The translations under genes and the position numbers were made by a program. 40,103 nt of DNA from a virus. This document shows positions 14,929 to 22,253 of the stretch, one piece after another (the stretch's first letter is position 1; the number at the start of each line of letters is the position of its first letter). Location: the IMG/VR virus record IMGVR_UViG_3300049255_000166, positions 1 through 40,103 of that record; one strand, 5' to 3'. Under the pieces are notes generated by a model that searched no databases, was not told where the DNA came from, and saw nothing but the letters and a program-made list of their open reading frames with translations.

Positions 14929-15549
14929 TCACGCGTAGCTCAACGGCACCGTAGTGAAGCTCAATTTCTTGAGCTCCCACAAGGTCGACATGAACTCGCT
15001 GAAATCGAGCTCGTCGGCATCGAAGCGGCAGACGAAGCCGAAGCTCCCGGTCCAGGTCAGCGCCGCGCCGAGGGCCGGCGCCGAGGTGAACGTGACAAGG
15101 CCTTGCGTGCCGAGGGTGAAGGCCAAGGTCGGCGTACCGCTGACATAGATCGTCGGCGTGCCCTGCGGCGCGAACACCGGCTCAGTGAAGCCGCCCCAGG
15201 TCCGCACCAGGCCGAACTGGGTGGTCACCCCGTCGCCGGTGCCGAGCAGCTGGCCGGTGACGGTCGAATCCTCGGGCGGCACGAAAACGAACGCCAGCGC
15301 CGAGCCGGCGACCGCATTGTAGAACCCCTCGACATATTGCAGCGCCTGTGCCGGGGCCGGGATGTTGAGCGAGGCGTTGTCCGAGCGCAGCACGTCGAAA
15401 GACACGTCCCAGGTCCGCCGGGGATAAGGCCAGAGCTGGACCGGGTTGTCCTTACCCGACACCGATTCCTGGTGAAGCGTGCTCCACTTCGGCCGGCGCC
15501 CGACCGGCCAAGCGAGGCCGACCGGCGGCGAGAAGACGGGTAGGGTCAT
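14929..15549 (-). CDS. DUF2460 tail protein (GTA g12-like)
   Basis: 206 residues. PVFSPPVGLAWPVGRRPKWS, then WPYPRRTWDVSFDVL, YVEGFYNAVAGSALAFVFVP and the C-terminal RFDADELDFSEFMSTLWELK follow the DUF2460 family layout. These proteins form the distal tail component just above the hub. The middle contains a beta module (QGTPTIYVSGTPTLAFTLGT) seen in many phage virion proteins. Length and position fit the GTA-like cassette. The start ATG 15549 has only a weak ribosome site and lies near the moron insertion upstream. Confidence 0.85.
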   Translation of the reverse strand: MTLPVFSPPVGLAWPVGRRPKWSTLHQESVSGKDNPVQLWPYPRRTWDVSFDVLRSDNASLNIPAPAQALQYVEGFYNAVAGSALAFVFVPPEDSTVTGQLLGTGDGVTTQFGLVRTWGGFTEPVFAPQGTPTIYVSGTPTLAFTLGTQGLVTFTSAPALGAALTWTGSFGFVCRFDADELDFSEFMSTLWELKKLSFTTVPLSYA

Positions 15550-15644
15550 GGGCGGTCGCGGAAGTAAAGATCATTGTGGGGAAAGACTTCGCCGGCTTCG
15601 TTGACTCTCGCGCGTCGCCGCAATCCAATTCAGCCACTGACGAA

Positions 15645-15682
15645 TCAGTAGGGCCGCCAGTTTGCAGCTGGCGGCCCACTGA
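15645..15682. other. Strong hairpin between tail gene and moron gene
   Basis: TCAGT-A-GGGCCGCCAG faces CTGGCGGCCC-ACTGA, giving 15 pairs with one bulged A and a seven-base loop. It sits in the 230-base gap 15550-15779, where I see no gene. It lacks a U-run on either strand, so a transcription barrier or a mobile-element relic is possible. It may separate the leftward late transcript from the rightward moron gene. Confidence 0.5.
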
Positions 15683-15779
15683 ATTTCCCACAGCAACCTT
15701 GGCCGGGCTGCGGGGTCACCGTGAATTAGAAGTCGCGACCGACCTTTGCGTCAAGCCCGGCCGAAACAGAAGGGGCAGC

Positions 15780-16295
15780 ATGGTCGACTTCTCTGCGATC
15801 ACCGGGACGATCGCCGCCCTCAAGGGCGTGACAGACATCGCGAAGGCGATAAAGGACCTTCACCCTTCCGGCGCCCTCGATGCCAAGATCAGGGAACTCA
15901 ATTCCAGGATCCTCGAGGCCCAGAGCAGCGCATTCGCGGCGAACGATGAGCGCTCGGCGCTGATTGAGCGCATACGCGCGCTTGAAGCAGAAGTGGCCGG
16001 CCTTAAAGCATGGGACGCTGAGAAGCAGAACTACCAGCTCAAGGAGGTCTATGCCGGTTCGTTCGCCTACGTGCTGAAGCCGATCGGCGGCGGCGTAGAA
16101 CCAATTCATTGGCTCTGTCCAGCATGCTACCAGCAGGGCAAGAAGTCTCTTCTGCAGTACAATGGTCGCTCGGCCAGCGAGTCGCGATCGTCGATCTACG
16201 GGTGCCCTCGATGCAAGAACGCGATCCGCGTCGATTACAGGGTCACTCCGACGGGAGATCCATGGCAGCGGCCGGACGGTGGACACGCCCCCTAG
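15780..16295 (+). CDS. Moron-type protein: coiled coil plus zinc ribbon, 171 aa
   Basis: Transcribed against the surrounding late genes. Residues about 8-28 are an amphipathic helix (GTIAALKGVTDIAKAIKDL). Residues 35-85 form a coiled coil with SSAFAANDERSALIERIRAL. The C-terminal half has CPAC (113-116) and CPRC (142-145), a zinc ribbon. I recognise this helix/coiled-coil/ribbon architecture as a recurrent accessory protein of proteobacterial phages and islands; no function is known to me. An AAGGGGC lies just before ATG 15780. It converges on the tape-measure stop 17 bases away, as expected for an inserted moron with its own promoter. Confidence 0.8.
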   Translation: MVDFSAITGTIAALKGVTDIAKAIKDLHPSGALDAKIRELNSRILEAQSSAFAANDERSALIERIRALEAEVAGLKAWDAEKQNYQLKEVYAGSFAYVLKPIGGGVEPIHWLCPACYQQGKKSLLQYNGRSASESRSSIYGCPRCKNAIRVDYRVTPTGDPWQRPDGGHAP

Positions 16296-16312
16296 CCCAC
16301 GGTTGGTTTGCA

Positions 16313-18298
16313 TCAGAACGCCGGCCTGAGGCTCGGATGCCGATTCATCAACGCGACGACCTGGCGGGCGATGGTCTCGCCGTGATTCTGCATGAGTTGT
16401 GTAACGCCCGTCGCATCGACCGCCTGTATCACGGGCGCCGAGTTGACCACGATGGTCGGCGATCCGCCGAAGCCGCCGCCGTTCTCCATCATGCCTCGCG
16501 TGATGCCGGCGCTGGTCGAGTCGAGCACCATCTCGCCGGGGTGTAGGATCGCGAGCTCGGTCGAGGGCACGTTGTAGGCGCCATCGGCGTGAAAACCGAG
16601 CACCCCCTTGGCGACCTGGCCGAAGGCGCCAAGCGCGCTGCCGCCGCCCGCCGTGCCGCCGGTGATCAGCTCGAGCACCGCCCACTCGACGATCATCTGC
16701 TCGACCATCTCGATGAACTTGACCAGCATGTCGCCGCACATCTTGGCGAAGCCTTGGCTCCAGGTCTCCTGTCCACTGAGAATCTCGGTGAGCTGGCTGT
16801 TGAAGACGCCGGTGATGCCGCTCGCTATGCGCCCGGCCTCGCTCAGCTGTCTCTGCTGGAGCGCCCGCTCGGCCTCTGCCTCCTGATTGGCGAGCTGCAG
16901 CTTGTCGGACTGGTAACGTGCGTCGAGCTCCTTGAGCTTGTCGAGGATCGCCTGGTGCTGCTGGACCGAGAGGCCGCCGATCGAGAGCTCCCGCTCGAGG
17001 TCAGCGCGGTCGATCGCGTATTTCTTGTCGAGGAGAGCCTGCAGCGCCTGGAACTTCTGGTCGACGCTCAGCTGGTTGAGCTTGCCCTCGGCTTCGAGCT
17101 TCTGCTTCTCGCTGTCGAGCTCCAGGTCGTCGACCTTCATTTTGGTTTGCAGTTCGGCGAGGAGCGCGGCGGTCTTTTCCTTGATCGCCGCCGGGTCGGT
17201 AAAGAGATTTGCGCCGCCGGCCGGCGCGGGCGGTGGCGCCGGCGGCCCGTACGTTTCGGCGCCGACCCCGAAGCCGGAGCTGATCGCGGCCTTGACGCGG
17301 CCGGCGAAGGACTTGGCGTCTGCCTCCATCTGCGAGAACTTCGCGTCGACCCCGGCGCGCATGGCGTCGATATCGCGGAACATCGCCGCGGTGTTGGTCG
17401 CGTTGAAGGCCTGCAGGCCATGCTTGGCGAGAAACGTCGCCCGGATCGAGAGCTCGTCGACGACCTCGTAGGCCTGCCGGGCAACGTCGGCGATCCACAG
17501 GATCACCGAAGTGATCGTGTCGACAAGCGAGGACAGGGCCGCCGCTATATGCTTGGCGTCGAGAGCCTCGATGAAGCTGGTGATCCAGTCGATCGCGCCG
17601 TCGATCGCCGGCTTGAGGACGCTGAACAGGCGCTCGCCGAAGCCCTGCACCGCGGTTTCGAGGGTGACGATCTTCTCGTGCGTCTCGGCGAAGCCCGCGG
17701 CCATCGGGCCGCTCATCGCGGCGCCCGTCTGATCGTAGGTGTCGATGAGGTCGCGGTATTTCTCGCCGCTCATCGACAGGATCGGAAGAAGGCTCTCGGC
17801 GCCGCCCTTGACCAGCGCCTGCGCGACGACCGCCCGCTCCATTCCTTGCGGCAACTGCTGAAAATGCTCGCGCAGCGTGTCGAGCATCTGCGGCAGCGGG
17901 ACGCCGGCGAGGTCCTTCGCCGAAAGCCCCATGGCCGAGAGGGCTTCCGTCATCGGCGAGGCGCGCTCGCCGGCCTTGGCGATATTGAGTGCGAGCTTTT
18001 CGAGCGTCCGACTCAGCTCTTCGCCGGATGAGCCGGTCTGCTTGGCAATGAAATCGAGTTGGCCGACCTGTTCCGTCGAGATGCCTAGGATCTCGGCGGT
18101 GCGCTCGGTCTGCTCGCCGAGCTCCGACATGGTCTCGACGAATTCCTTGAAGGCGTCGAAGCTCAGGCTGATCCCGGCGAGCTCCGCGAAGCCGCTGACT
18201 TTCTCCTTCAGTCCGTCGAGCTGCTCCTTGATGCCGTTGACCGCCTCGACGACATCGCCGATCGACGCGCCGAATTTTACAGAGACATCGTCGGCCAT
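16313..18298 (-). CDS. Tape measure protein
   Basis: 661 residues, dominated by long helices. The N-terminus (VEAVNGIKEQLDGLKEKVSG) and middle (KLNQLSVDQKFQALQALLDK) are coiled coils. A central hydrophobic region (HIAAALSSLVDTITSVILWI) may be the membrane-inserting part. The C-terminal FHADGAYNVPSTELAILHPG and HPGEMVLDSTSAG are typical tail-length-tape endings. It spans the tail lumen and sets tail length; 661 residues implies a short-to-medium siphovirus tail. It lies directly downstream of the chaperone pair, as is standard. A plus-strand moron is inserted at each end of the gene. Confidence 0.9.
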   Translation of the reverse strand: MADDVSVKFGASIGDVVEAVNGIKEQLDGLKEKVSGFAELAGISLSFDAFKEFVETMSELGEQTERTAEILGISTEQVGQLDFIAKQTGSSGEELSRTLEKLALNIAKAGERASPMTEALSAMGLSAKDLAGVPLPQMLDTLREHFQQLPQGMERAVVAQALVKGGAESLLPILSMSGEKYRDLIDTYDQTGAAMSGPMAAGFAETHEKIVTLETAVQGFGERLFSVLKPAIDGAIDWITSFIEALDAKHIAAALSSLVDTITSVILWIADVARQAYEVVDELSIRATFLAKHGLQAFNATNTAAMFRDIDAMRAGVDAKFSQMEADAKSFAGRVKAAISSGFGVGAETYGPPAPPPAPAGGANLFTDPAAIKEKTAALLAELQTKMKVDDLELDSEKQKLEAEGKLNQLSVDQKFQALQALLDKKYAIDRADLERELSIGGLSVQQHQAILDKLKELDARYQSDKLQLANQEAEAERALQQRQLSEAGRIASGITGVFNSQLTEILSGQETWSQGFAKMCGDMLVKFIEMVEQMIVEWAVLELITGGTAGGGSALGAFGQVAKGVLGFHADGAYNVPSTELAILHPGEMVLDSTSAGITRGMMENGGGFGGSPTIVVNSAPVIQAVDATGVTQLMQNHGETIARQVVALMNRHPSLRPAF

Positions 18299-18351
18299 TT
18301 GACACTCGCCGCGCGTGATTTCAAAATGACATAAACCATAAGACGCACGCG

Positions 18352-18723
18352 ATGACGCACCCCGACATCGATCACCTGAACCGCAGCCTTGCCGCGGCGG
18401 TCGCGTGCTGGCTGTCGCTCGGTATGGCCGCCCGCGGCGGCGAAGGCGACGATCGCTGCGTGTCGTTCGAGGCGGACGGCGTCTTTTCCGCCGTCCTGGC
18501 GGTGCGGTCGGGGATCGCGTCGGAGCCGATCCGGTGCGTCATCTTCAGCGCCAGGGGCGTCACCATCGCGTGGCCGGAAGGGTATGCCTCCCGGCTGGTG
18601 GTGGTCGCCATCGGCAGGAGCTTCCGGCTCCTGGTCAGCCGCGGACGATCCCGTCGGGATAGCGCGCCCGGATCATCGCGATACTCGGGTGCGCCGCCGC
18701 TTCGGCCTCCGTCTTCGGCTTGA
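18352..18723 (+). CDS. Hypothetical moron-type protein, up to 123 aa
   Basis: ATG 18352 opens a plus-strand frame with strongly G/C-ending codons through about position 18640. It reads HLNRSLAAAVACWLSLGMAA, then RCVSFEADGVFSAVLAV and ASRLVVVAIGRSFRLLVS. The last 30 codons have poor codon use and overlap the opposing tail-chaperone T frame by 89 bases, so the C-terminus may be accidental. An A/T-rich gap (18299-18351, ATGACATAAACCATAAG) upstream could hold its own promoter. No family recognised. Confidence 0.55.
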   Translation: MTHPDIDHLNRSLAAAVACWLSLGMAARGGEGDDRCVSFEADGVFSAVLAVRSGIASEPIRCVIFSARGVTIAWPEGYASRLVVVAIGRSFRLLVSRGRSRRDSAPGSSRYSGAPPLRPPSSA

Positions 18724-18912
18724 AGCCGAGATAGGCGGCGACTAGGTCGACGAGCGGCGGGTTGCGACGCCAATAGCGATATAGCCCGTCTACCTCGTCC
18801 ATGGTCATCTCGCGCACCTCGGCCGGCGTGAAGCCGGCGCGGGTGGCGAGCGAGCCGAATATTTCCTCCAGGGTCTCAGCCAGGCTCAGGCTGCGCCCTG
18901 GATCGCTTCCCC
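18635..18912 (-). CDS. Tail assembly chaperone, frameshift extension (T part)
   Basis: This frame has no good start. It runs from inside the end of the preceding gene through SLSLAETLEEIFGSLATRAG, FTPAEVREMTMDEVDGLYRY and WRRNPPLVDLVAAYLGF. The WRxNPPxxxLxAAYLG motif is typical of the downstream tail-chaperone domain in siphoviruses (lambda GT-like). It is probably made by -1 slippage at the minus-strand G-run (positions 18913-18909, CCG GGG GAA): tRNA on GGG can re-pair one base back on GGG. A GTG at 18817 exists but would remove half the domain. Low-frequency frameshift fusion is the norm in this gene position. Confidence 0.75.
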
Positions 18913-19164
18913 CGGCTTGGCGCCCTTGAGGCCATTGAGGCCCATGATGGCGAGGAAGGCGGCGCCGATCTGTTCGGCCGATGCCGTGAGGTCGTTGACG
19001 TCGATCTTGGCGCTAGCCGACATGGCGAGACGCAGCACCGCGAACGGGACCTTGACCGGAGGCTCGTCCTGGAAGGTCTGCATAATCTTCTCGAGCTCGC
19101 CGATCTTGAACTGGCGAATTTCATAGTCCGTCTCGCCGAGACGGATGGTGGCGGTTTTTGGCAC
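18886..19164 (-). CDS. Tail assembly chaperone (G part)
   Basis: 92 residues, between the major tail protein and tape measure, where siphoviruses encode the G-type tail chaperone. It begins TATIRLGETDYEIRQFKIGE and continues LEKIMQTFQDEPPVKVPFAV and NDLTASAEQIGAAFLAIMGL, a compact alpha/beta protein. It ends KPGEAIQGAA with TGA at 18888-18886. Just before the stop is the G-run at 18913-18909, where ribosomes could shift into the T frame. It binds the tape measure protein during tail assembly and is absent from the virion in known systems. Confidence 0.8.
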   Translation of the reverse strand: MPKTATIRLGETDYEIRQFKIGELEKIMQTFQDEPPVKVPFAVLRLAMSASAKIDVNDLTASAEQIGAAFLAIMGLNGLKGAKPGEAIQGAA

Positions 19165-19174
19165 TACCTCTCTC

Positions 19175-19921
19175 CTAGAAAATGTCCGGGAAGCTCCACA
19201 GCCCCATCACGTTGGCCGGGTTGACGTAGGCCTCGGCTTCGAAGTCTGGGATGGTGAAGTCCTCGAGCTTGGTGCCGAGCGAGAGCTTCGAGGCTACGCA
19301 ATTGTTGAGCTGCAGCGTGACGCCATTACCGCCCGAGGCGACGGTCGGGTCGTAGCCAGTCAAATTGAGCGCGAAGGAGACGGTCTGGCCGAGAAGCGGA
19401 TTGCCGATCGTGAGCTGCTGGCCGGAGCCGGCGATCGAGTAGTTGTACGAGATGAGGACGCCCTTGCCGGTGTCGGCCGCGGCGAAGGTGTAGACGCCTG
19501 CCGAGACCGAGTACTGGCCGGTGATCGGCCCCGAGGCGACGCGCTTCAGCGGCAGGCCGGTCGTGGTGAAGACGACGCTCTGGTCCTGGGTCCAGGTGGC
19601 CGAGTTGGCGACGGTGACCTGGTAGGGCGTGGTCGGTATGGTCGCCGCTTCGGCGACCGCGGTCGCCACCTGCCCGGCGACCAGCGCGGTGCCGTAATAG
19701 GCGGCCGAGAGCATCAGGCCGGAGATGCGGGCGAACTTCGCCTTGACCGTCGTCTTGATCGTGCCGGCACCGACGGCGATCGCGCGCCGGTACTGGCCGA
19801 AGAGGCTCTTCAGGCTCGACGACTCGTCGTAGGTGATCTCCTGGAGGAGACCGATATTGACCGGGGTGGGGTTCGCCCCCTGGGGCGTCACGTAGGCGAC
19901 GCCGCTGCCGAACAGGTACAT
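19175..19921 (-). CDS. Major tail (tube) protein
   Basis: 248 residues, beta-rich. YLFGSGVAYVTPQGANPTPV, then VNIGLLQEITYDESSSLKSL and FGQYRRAIAVGAGTIKTTVK are characteristic of tail-tube proteins of this type. Residues about 91-162 carry an inserted module (EAATIPTTPY ... ITGQYSVSAGVYTFAAADTG) that is clearly related to residues 158-231 of the head-tail connector at 26412-27293. Its position upstream of the chaperone pair and tape measure fixes the role. GGAG lies eight bases before ATG 19921, downstream of the tRNA-like element. Confidence 0.85.
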   Translation of the reverse strand: MYLFGSGVAYVTPQGANPTPVNIGLLQEITYDESSSLKSLFGQYRRAIAVGAGTIKTTVKAKFARISGLMLSAAYYGTALVAGQVATAVAEAATIPTTPYQVTVANSATWTQDQSVVFTTTGLPLKRVASGPITGQYSVSAGVYTFAAADTGKGVLISYNYSIAGSGQQLTIGNPLLGQTVSFALNLTGYDPTVASGGNGVTLQLNNCVASKLSLGTKLEDFTIPDFEAEAYVNPANVMGLWSFPDIF

Positions 19922-19971
19922 CGGCTGTGCTCCATCTCGGGGAATGGCGCGTCATCACGACGGGCCGTGAA

Positions 19972-20067
19972 TTTGGAAGGGGCACTCTGCCGCTGAGCTA
20001 CGGTTCAGGCGAGGTTCGCTAGCCTCTCGCCCTCTCCGCCGGGGAGTCGAACCCCGGGCCTCCCCTA
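19972..20067 (-). other. tRNA-like element with T-arm encoded before D-arm (possible permuted tRNA)
   Basis: Read on the minus strand, a perfect T-arm (CGGGG-TTCGACT-CCCCG, 20056-20040) comes first. A GGCGAG...CTCGCC hairpin follows. Then TA (20000-19999), a perfect D-arm (GCTC-AGCGGCA-GAGT, 19998-19984) and GCCCC plus a canonical anticodon-like loop TTCCAAA (19978-19972). CCCC (19982-19979) can pair with GGGG upstream of the T-arm (20065-20062). The order is circularly permuted relative to a normal tRNA. The acceptor strands next to the arms pair poorly (three pairs), so this may be a decayed copy or two fragments. It fills the 152-base gap before the major tail protein. Confidence 0.5.
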
Positions 20068-20073
20068 TTCGCT

Positions 20074-20325
20074 TCAGAGGCTCTTGAGCCTGGTCTTGAG
20101 TTCTTCCTTGGCGGCGTGGGCGAGGTTCCAGACCTCGGTACCGGCGCGCGACAGGACCGAGTTGGGGAAATGGTCGTTCCACCACTGCTCGACAATGTCG
20201 TCGATGGACAGCACTACCCCGGCTTCCGCCAGCTCGGCCGGGGAGAGTAGCCGCGGCGCCGGCTCGTGCGAAGAGCCCGGCGCCTCTGCCGCCGTGATCG
20301 TGTGCGTCTCTTCCTTGTCGCTCAT
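20074..20325 (-). CDS. Hypothetical small virion-region protein, 83 aa
   Basis: Acidic, with a disordered N-terminus (SDKEETHTITAAEAPGSSHE) and a helical C-terminus containing IDDIVEQWWNDHFPNSVLSR and AHAAKEELKTRLKSL. ATG 20325 overlaps the stop of the upstream gene (ATGA), so it is translationally coupled to the fibre module. The N-terminal extension followed by a small helical domain could be a chaperone or capping protein, but nothing identifies it. No family recognised. Confidence 0.65.
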   Translation of the reverse strand: MSDKEETHTITAAEAPGSSHEPAPRLLSPAELAEAGVVLSIDDIVEQWWNDHFPNSVLSRAGTEVWNLAHAAKEELKTRLKSL

Positions 20326-20657
20326 GTCCGTGCCCTGCAGTTGACGTAGCCGGAAAGCACCGGCGTGTTGCCCTGGCTGGTGGTCGCCTGGCAGTCGAGG
20401 CGGTAGCGGCAGCCGGCGACCATGCCGGCGATACGCTGCGCGCAGACGGTGTTGCGGCCGTCGAAGCCGTTGGCCGAGATCGTCGCGCCGCCAGAGAGGT
20501 GGCTCGACGGGCTGGCGTCGACGCCGCTGATCAGCGCCAGCGAGAAGCTCGCCGAGACAACGAAGTCGGTTGCGTTGACGTCGCGATAGAAATCGAACGA
20601 GTAGGACTCGCTCTCGCTCGGATCGGCGTCGGTGAAGGTGCGGCCGAGGATGGTCAT
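20322..20657 (-). CDS. Fibre-tail adaptor-like beta protein, 111 aa
   Basis: ATG 20657 overlaps the stop of the repeat protein (ATGA). The sequence alternates strands in an Ig-like pattern: SESESYSFDFYRDVNATDFV, VSASFSLALISGV and RYRLDCQATTSQGNTPVLSG. This resembles the small phage fibre-tail adaptor proteins, which have an N-terminal Y-x-F-D-F strand and a C-terminal G-x-x-Y-x-L...T-x-x-G pattern. It lies in the fibre module, translationally linked to neighbours on both sides. The adaptor role is a family-pattern inference. Confidence 0.6.
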   Translation of the reverse strand: MTILGRTFTDADPSESESYSFDFYRDVNATDFVVSASFSLALISGVDASPSSHLSGGATISANGFDGRNTVCAQRIAGMVAGCRYRLDCQATTSQGNTPVLSGYVNCRART

Positions 20658-22228
20658 GGCAGCGTCCGTACCCTTTGCGTCGGGCTCGTCACCTGGCGGA
20701 CCCGCAGTTCCTCGCCGGCAAGGAGCCGCACGCGCTGCGTCGGGCTGATGAGGAGCCGCGACGGGTCTGGAGCCGCCGACGCGAAGAACGCCTGGACCAG
20801 CCGGCGCCGCATCGTCTCGTCGAAGCGCGTCGGCTCGGCCGCCCACAGCGACAGGACCAGGGCGAGCCACGGCCGCGTGTACGGGACGAAGGCCGAGACC
20901 GCCGCTGCGGCGGCCTGGACCAGCTTGGGCGGCAGGCTCGGCAAGGCCGGCGGCAGGTCCGGCCAGGCCGGCTGGCCGAGCCGGGCGAGTCCCGGCGAGC
21001 GATCAACGGACTGGCCGGGAATCCCCGGCGCGAGAGTGCGCGGCAGCAGCGGCAACGTCGCCGGCTCGACGGGAGCCGGCACGAACAGCCGGAGCCCAGG
21101 CGGATTGTCGACCGACTGCCCCGGTATTCCCGGCGACAGCCCCGCCCTCTGCGGCAGGACAATCGGGTCGGCCGGGCGGAGCGCGGCGTCAAGGCCGAGA
21201 TTGCGCGGGACGCGCGGCGGGTCGGCCGACTGGCCTGGAATGCCGGGCGACAGTCTGCCCGCGGTGATCGGTGCCGGGTCCGGCGGAATCCAGCCGACGG
21301 CGATGCCAGCCGCCGTGGCCTTGAGGCTCGCCGGCGGCGGCGGATCGATAGACTGGCCGGGCGTGCCGGGGCTGAGCGTGCGCGGCTGGTAGGGCTCGAA
21401 CGCGCCCGCGAAGGTGTAGGTCCAGGGGTCTGGCTGGGCGAGGAGCGCCGCCTCGGCCTGGAAGAGAAGCGTGCGCCCCGGATGGGCGAAAGGCGGGTTG
21501 TCGACCTCGACCGCCGATATCGACGGGCTGAGCCGGCGGGCGGGCGAGGTTGCCGGGTCGGCGCTGCCCCAGATCGCCAGCACCGTGGCGAGCCAGCCGG
21601 GCGCGAACGGGGTCTGCGCGGCGGCGCCCGCGGCGGCACCCTGCGGGACCGCGCGCGGCACGAAGGGCAGCGCGTCGGCGGCGGCCGGTGGCGGCATCGC
21701 GACGATGACGCGCCATCCCGGAAAGGGAGGATTGTCGACCTCGACCGCGATCAGTTGCGGGTTCAGCCAGCGCGGCGCGAAGGCCTGTGAGCCTCCTTCG
21801 AAACTATGCGTCCACGGATCGGGCTGCGCCAGGATTGCGATCTCGGCGGCGCCGACACTCCGTCCGGCATGGCTCGCTGGCGGTGGATCGACGGACTGGC
21901 CGGGAATGCCCGGCGAAAGGCTTCCCCTGATTACCGGCGCCGGGTCAGGCGGCTGCCAGAGGGCGGCTAGCACGAAAGCCGTGCCGGGCCAGCGCCCCTC
22001 GTGCTCATAGGGCGGATCGTTGACCGGTACCGCCGTGATCGACGGTGGCAGCTTGCGCGGTTCGAGCGGCTCGCGGCCGCCGACGAAAGGCTGCGGATCG
22101 GTCGGCCAGCCGGCGTTCCATTGCGCCACCACAGGGACCAGCCGCGCAGCACTCGGCTGCGAGGCGATCGTCCAGTGGAAGTAGGCTTGGCCGAGCGCCA
22201 GCTCGCCGAGGGCGCCGAAGCCGAGCAT
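20654..22228 (-). CDS. Large Pro-rich repeat protein of the fibre module, 524 aa
   Basis: The N-terminus LGFGALGELALGQ is a short motif seen at the start of other phage tail-associated proteins. The rest is built of degenerate repeats, with units such as QPDPWTHSFEGGSQAFAPRW, LIAVEVDNPPF, WQPPDPAPVIRGSLSPGIPG and QSVDPPPASHAGRS. They are homologous to those of the protein at 9621-11108 but more numerous and varied. The PGIPGQS(V/I/A)D segment recurs six times. The C-terminus has SPTQRVR twice (TQRVRLL, TQRVRTL). No enzyme motif. It is probably an extended structural protein of the tail or fibre base. I recognise no characterised family. Confidence 0.75.
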   Translation of the reverse strand: MLGFGALGELALGQAYFHWTIASQPSAARLVPVVAQWNAGWPTDPQPFVGGREPLEPRKLPPSITAVPVNDPPYEHEGRWPGTAFVLAALWQPPDPAPVIRGSLSPGIPGQSVDPPPASHAGRSVGAAEIAILAQPDPWTHSFEGGSQAFAPRWLNPQLIAVEVDNPPFPGWRVIVAMPPPAAADALPFVPRAVPQGAAAGAAAQTPFAPGWLATVLAIWGSADPATSPARRLSPSISAVEVDNPPFAHPGRTLLFQAEAALLAQPDPWTYTFAGAFEPYQPRTLSPGTPGQSIDPPPPASLKATAAGIAVGWIPPDPAPITAGRLSPGIPGQSADPPRVPRNLGLDAALRPADPIVLPQRAGLSPGIPGQSVDNPPGLRLFVPAPVEPATLPLLPRTLAPGIPGQSVDRSPGLARLGQPAWPDLPPALPSLPPKLVQAAAAAVSAFVPYTRPWLALVLSLWAAEPTRFDETMRRRLVQAFFASAAPDPSRLLISPTQRVRLLAGEELRVRQVTSPTQRVRTLP

Positions 22229-22253
22229 CGCTCATCCCCCGCGCGCGGCAGGA

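Noticed and set aside
16589-18031. Plus-strand open frame of about 480 codons opposite the tape measure gene
   Set aside because: It mirrors the helical tape-measure codons, with no independent start signal; the tape measure is certain.
19960-20010. Ordinary linear tRNA on the minus strand starting at the D-arm
   Set aside because: No T-arm or matching acceptor strand follows the anticodon-like loop; the major tail gene begins instead. The T-arm lies upstream, hence the permuted reading.
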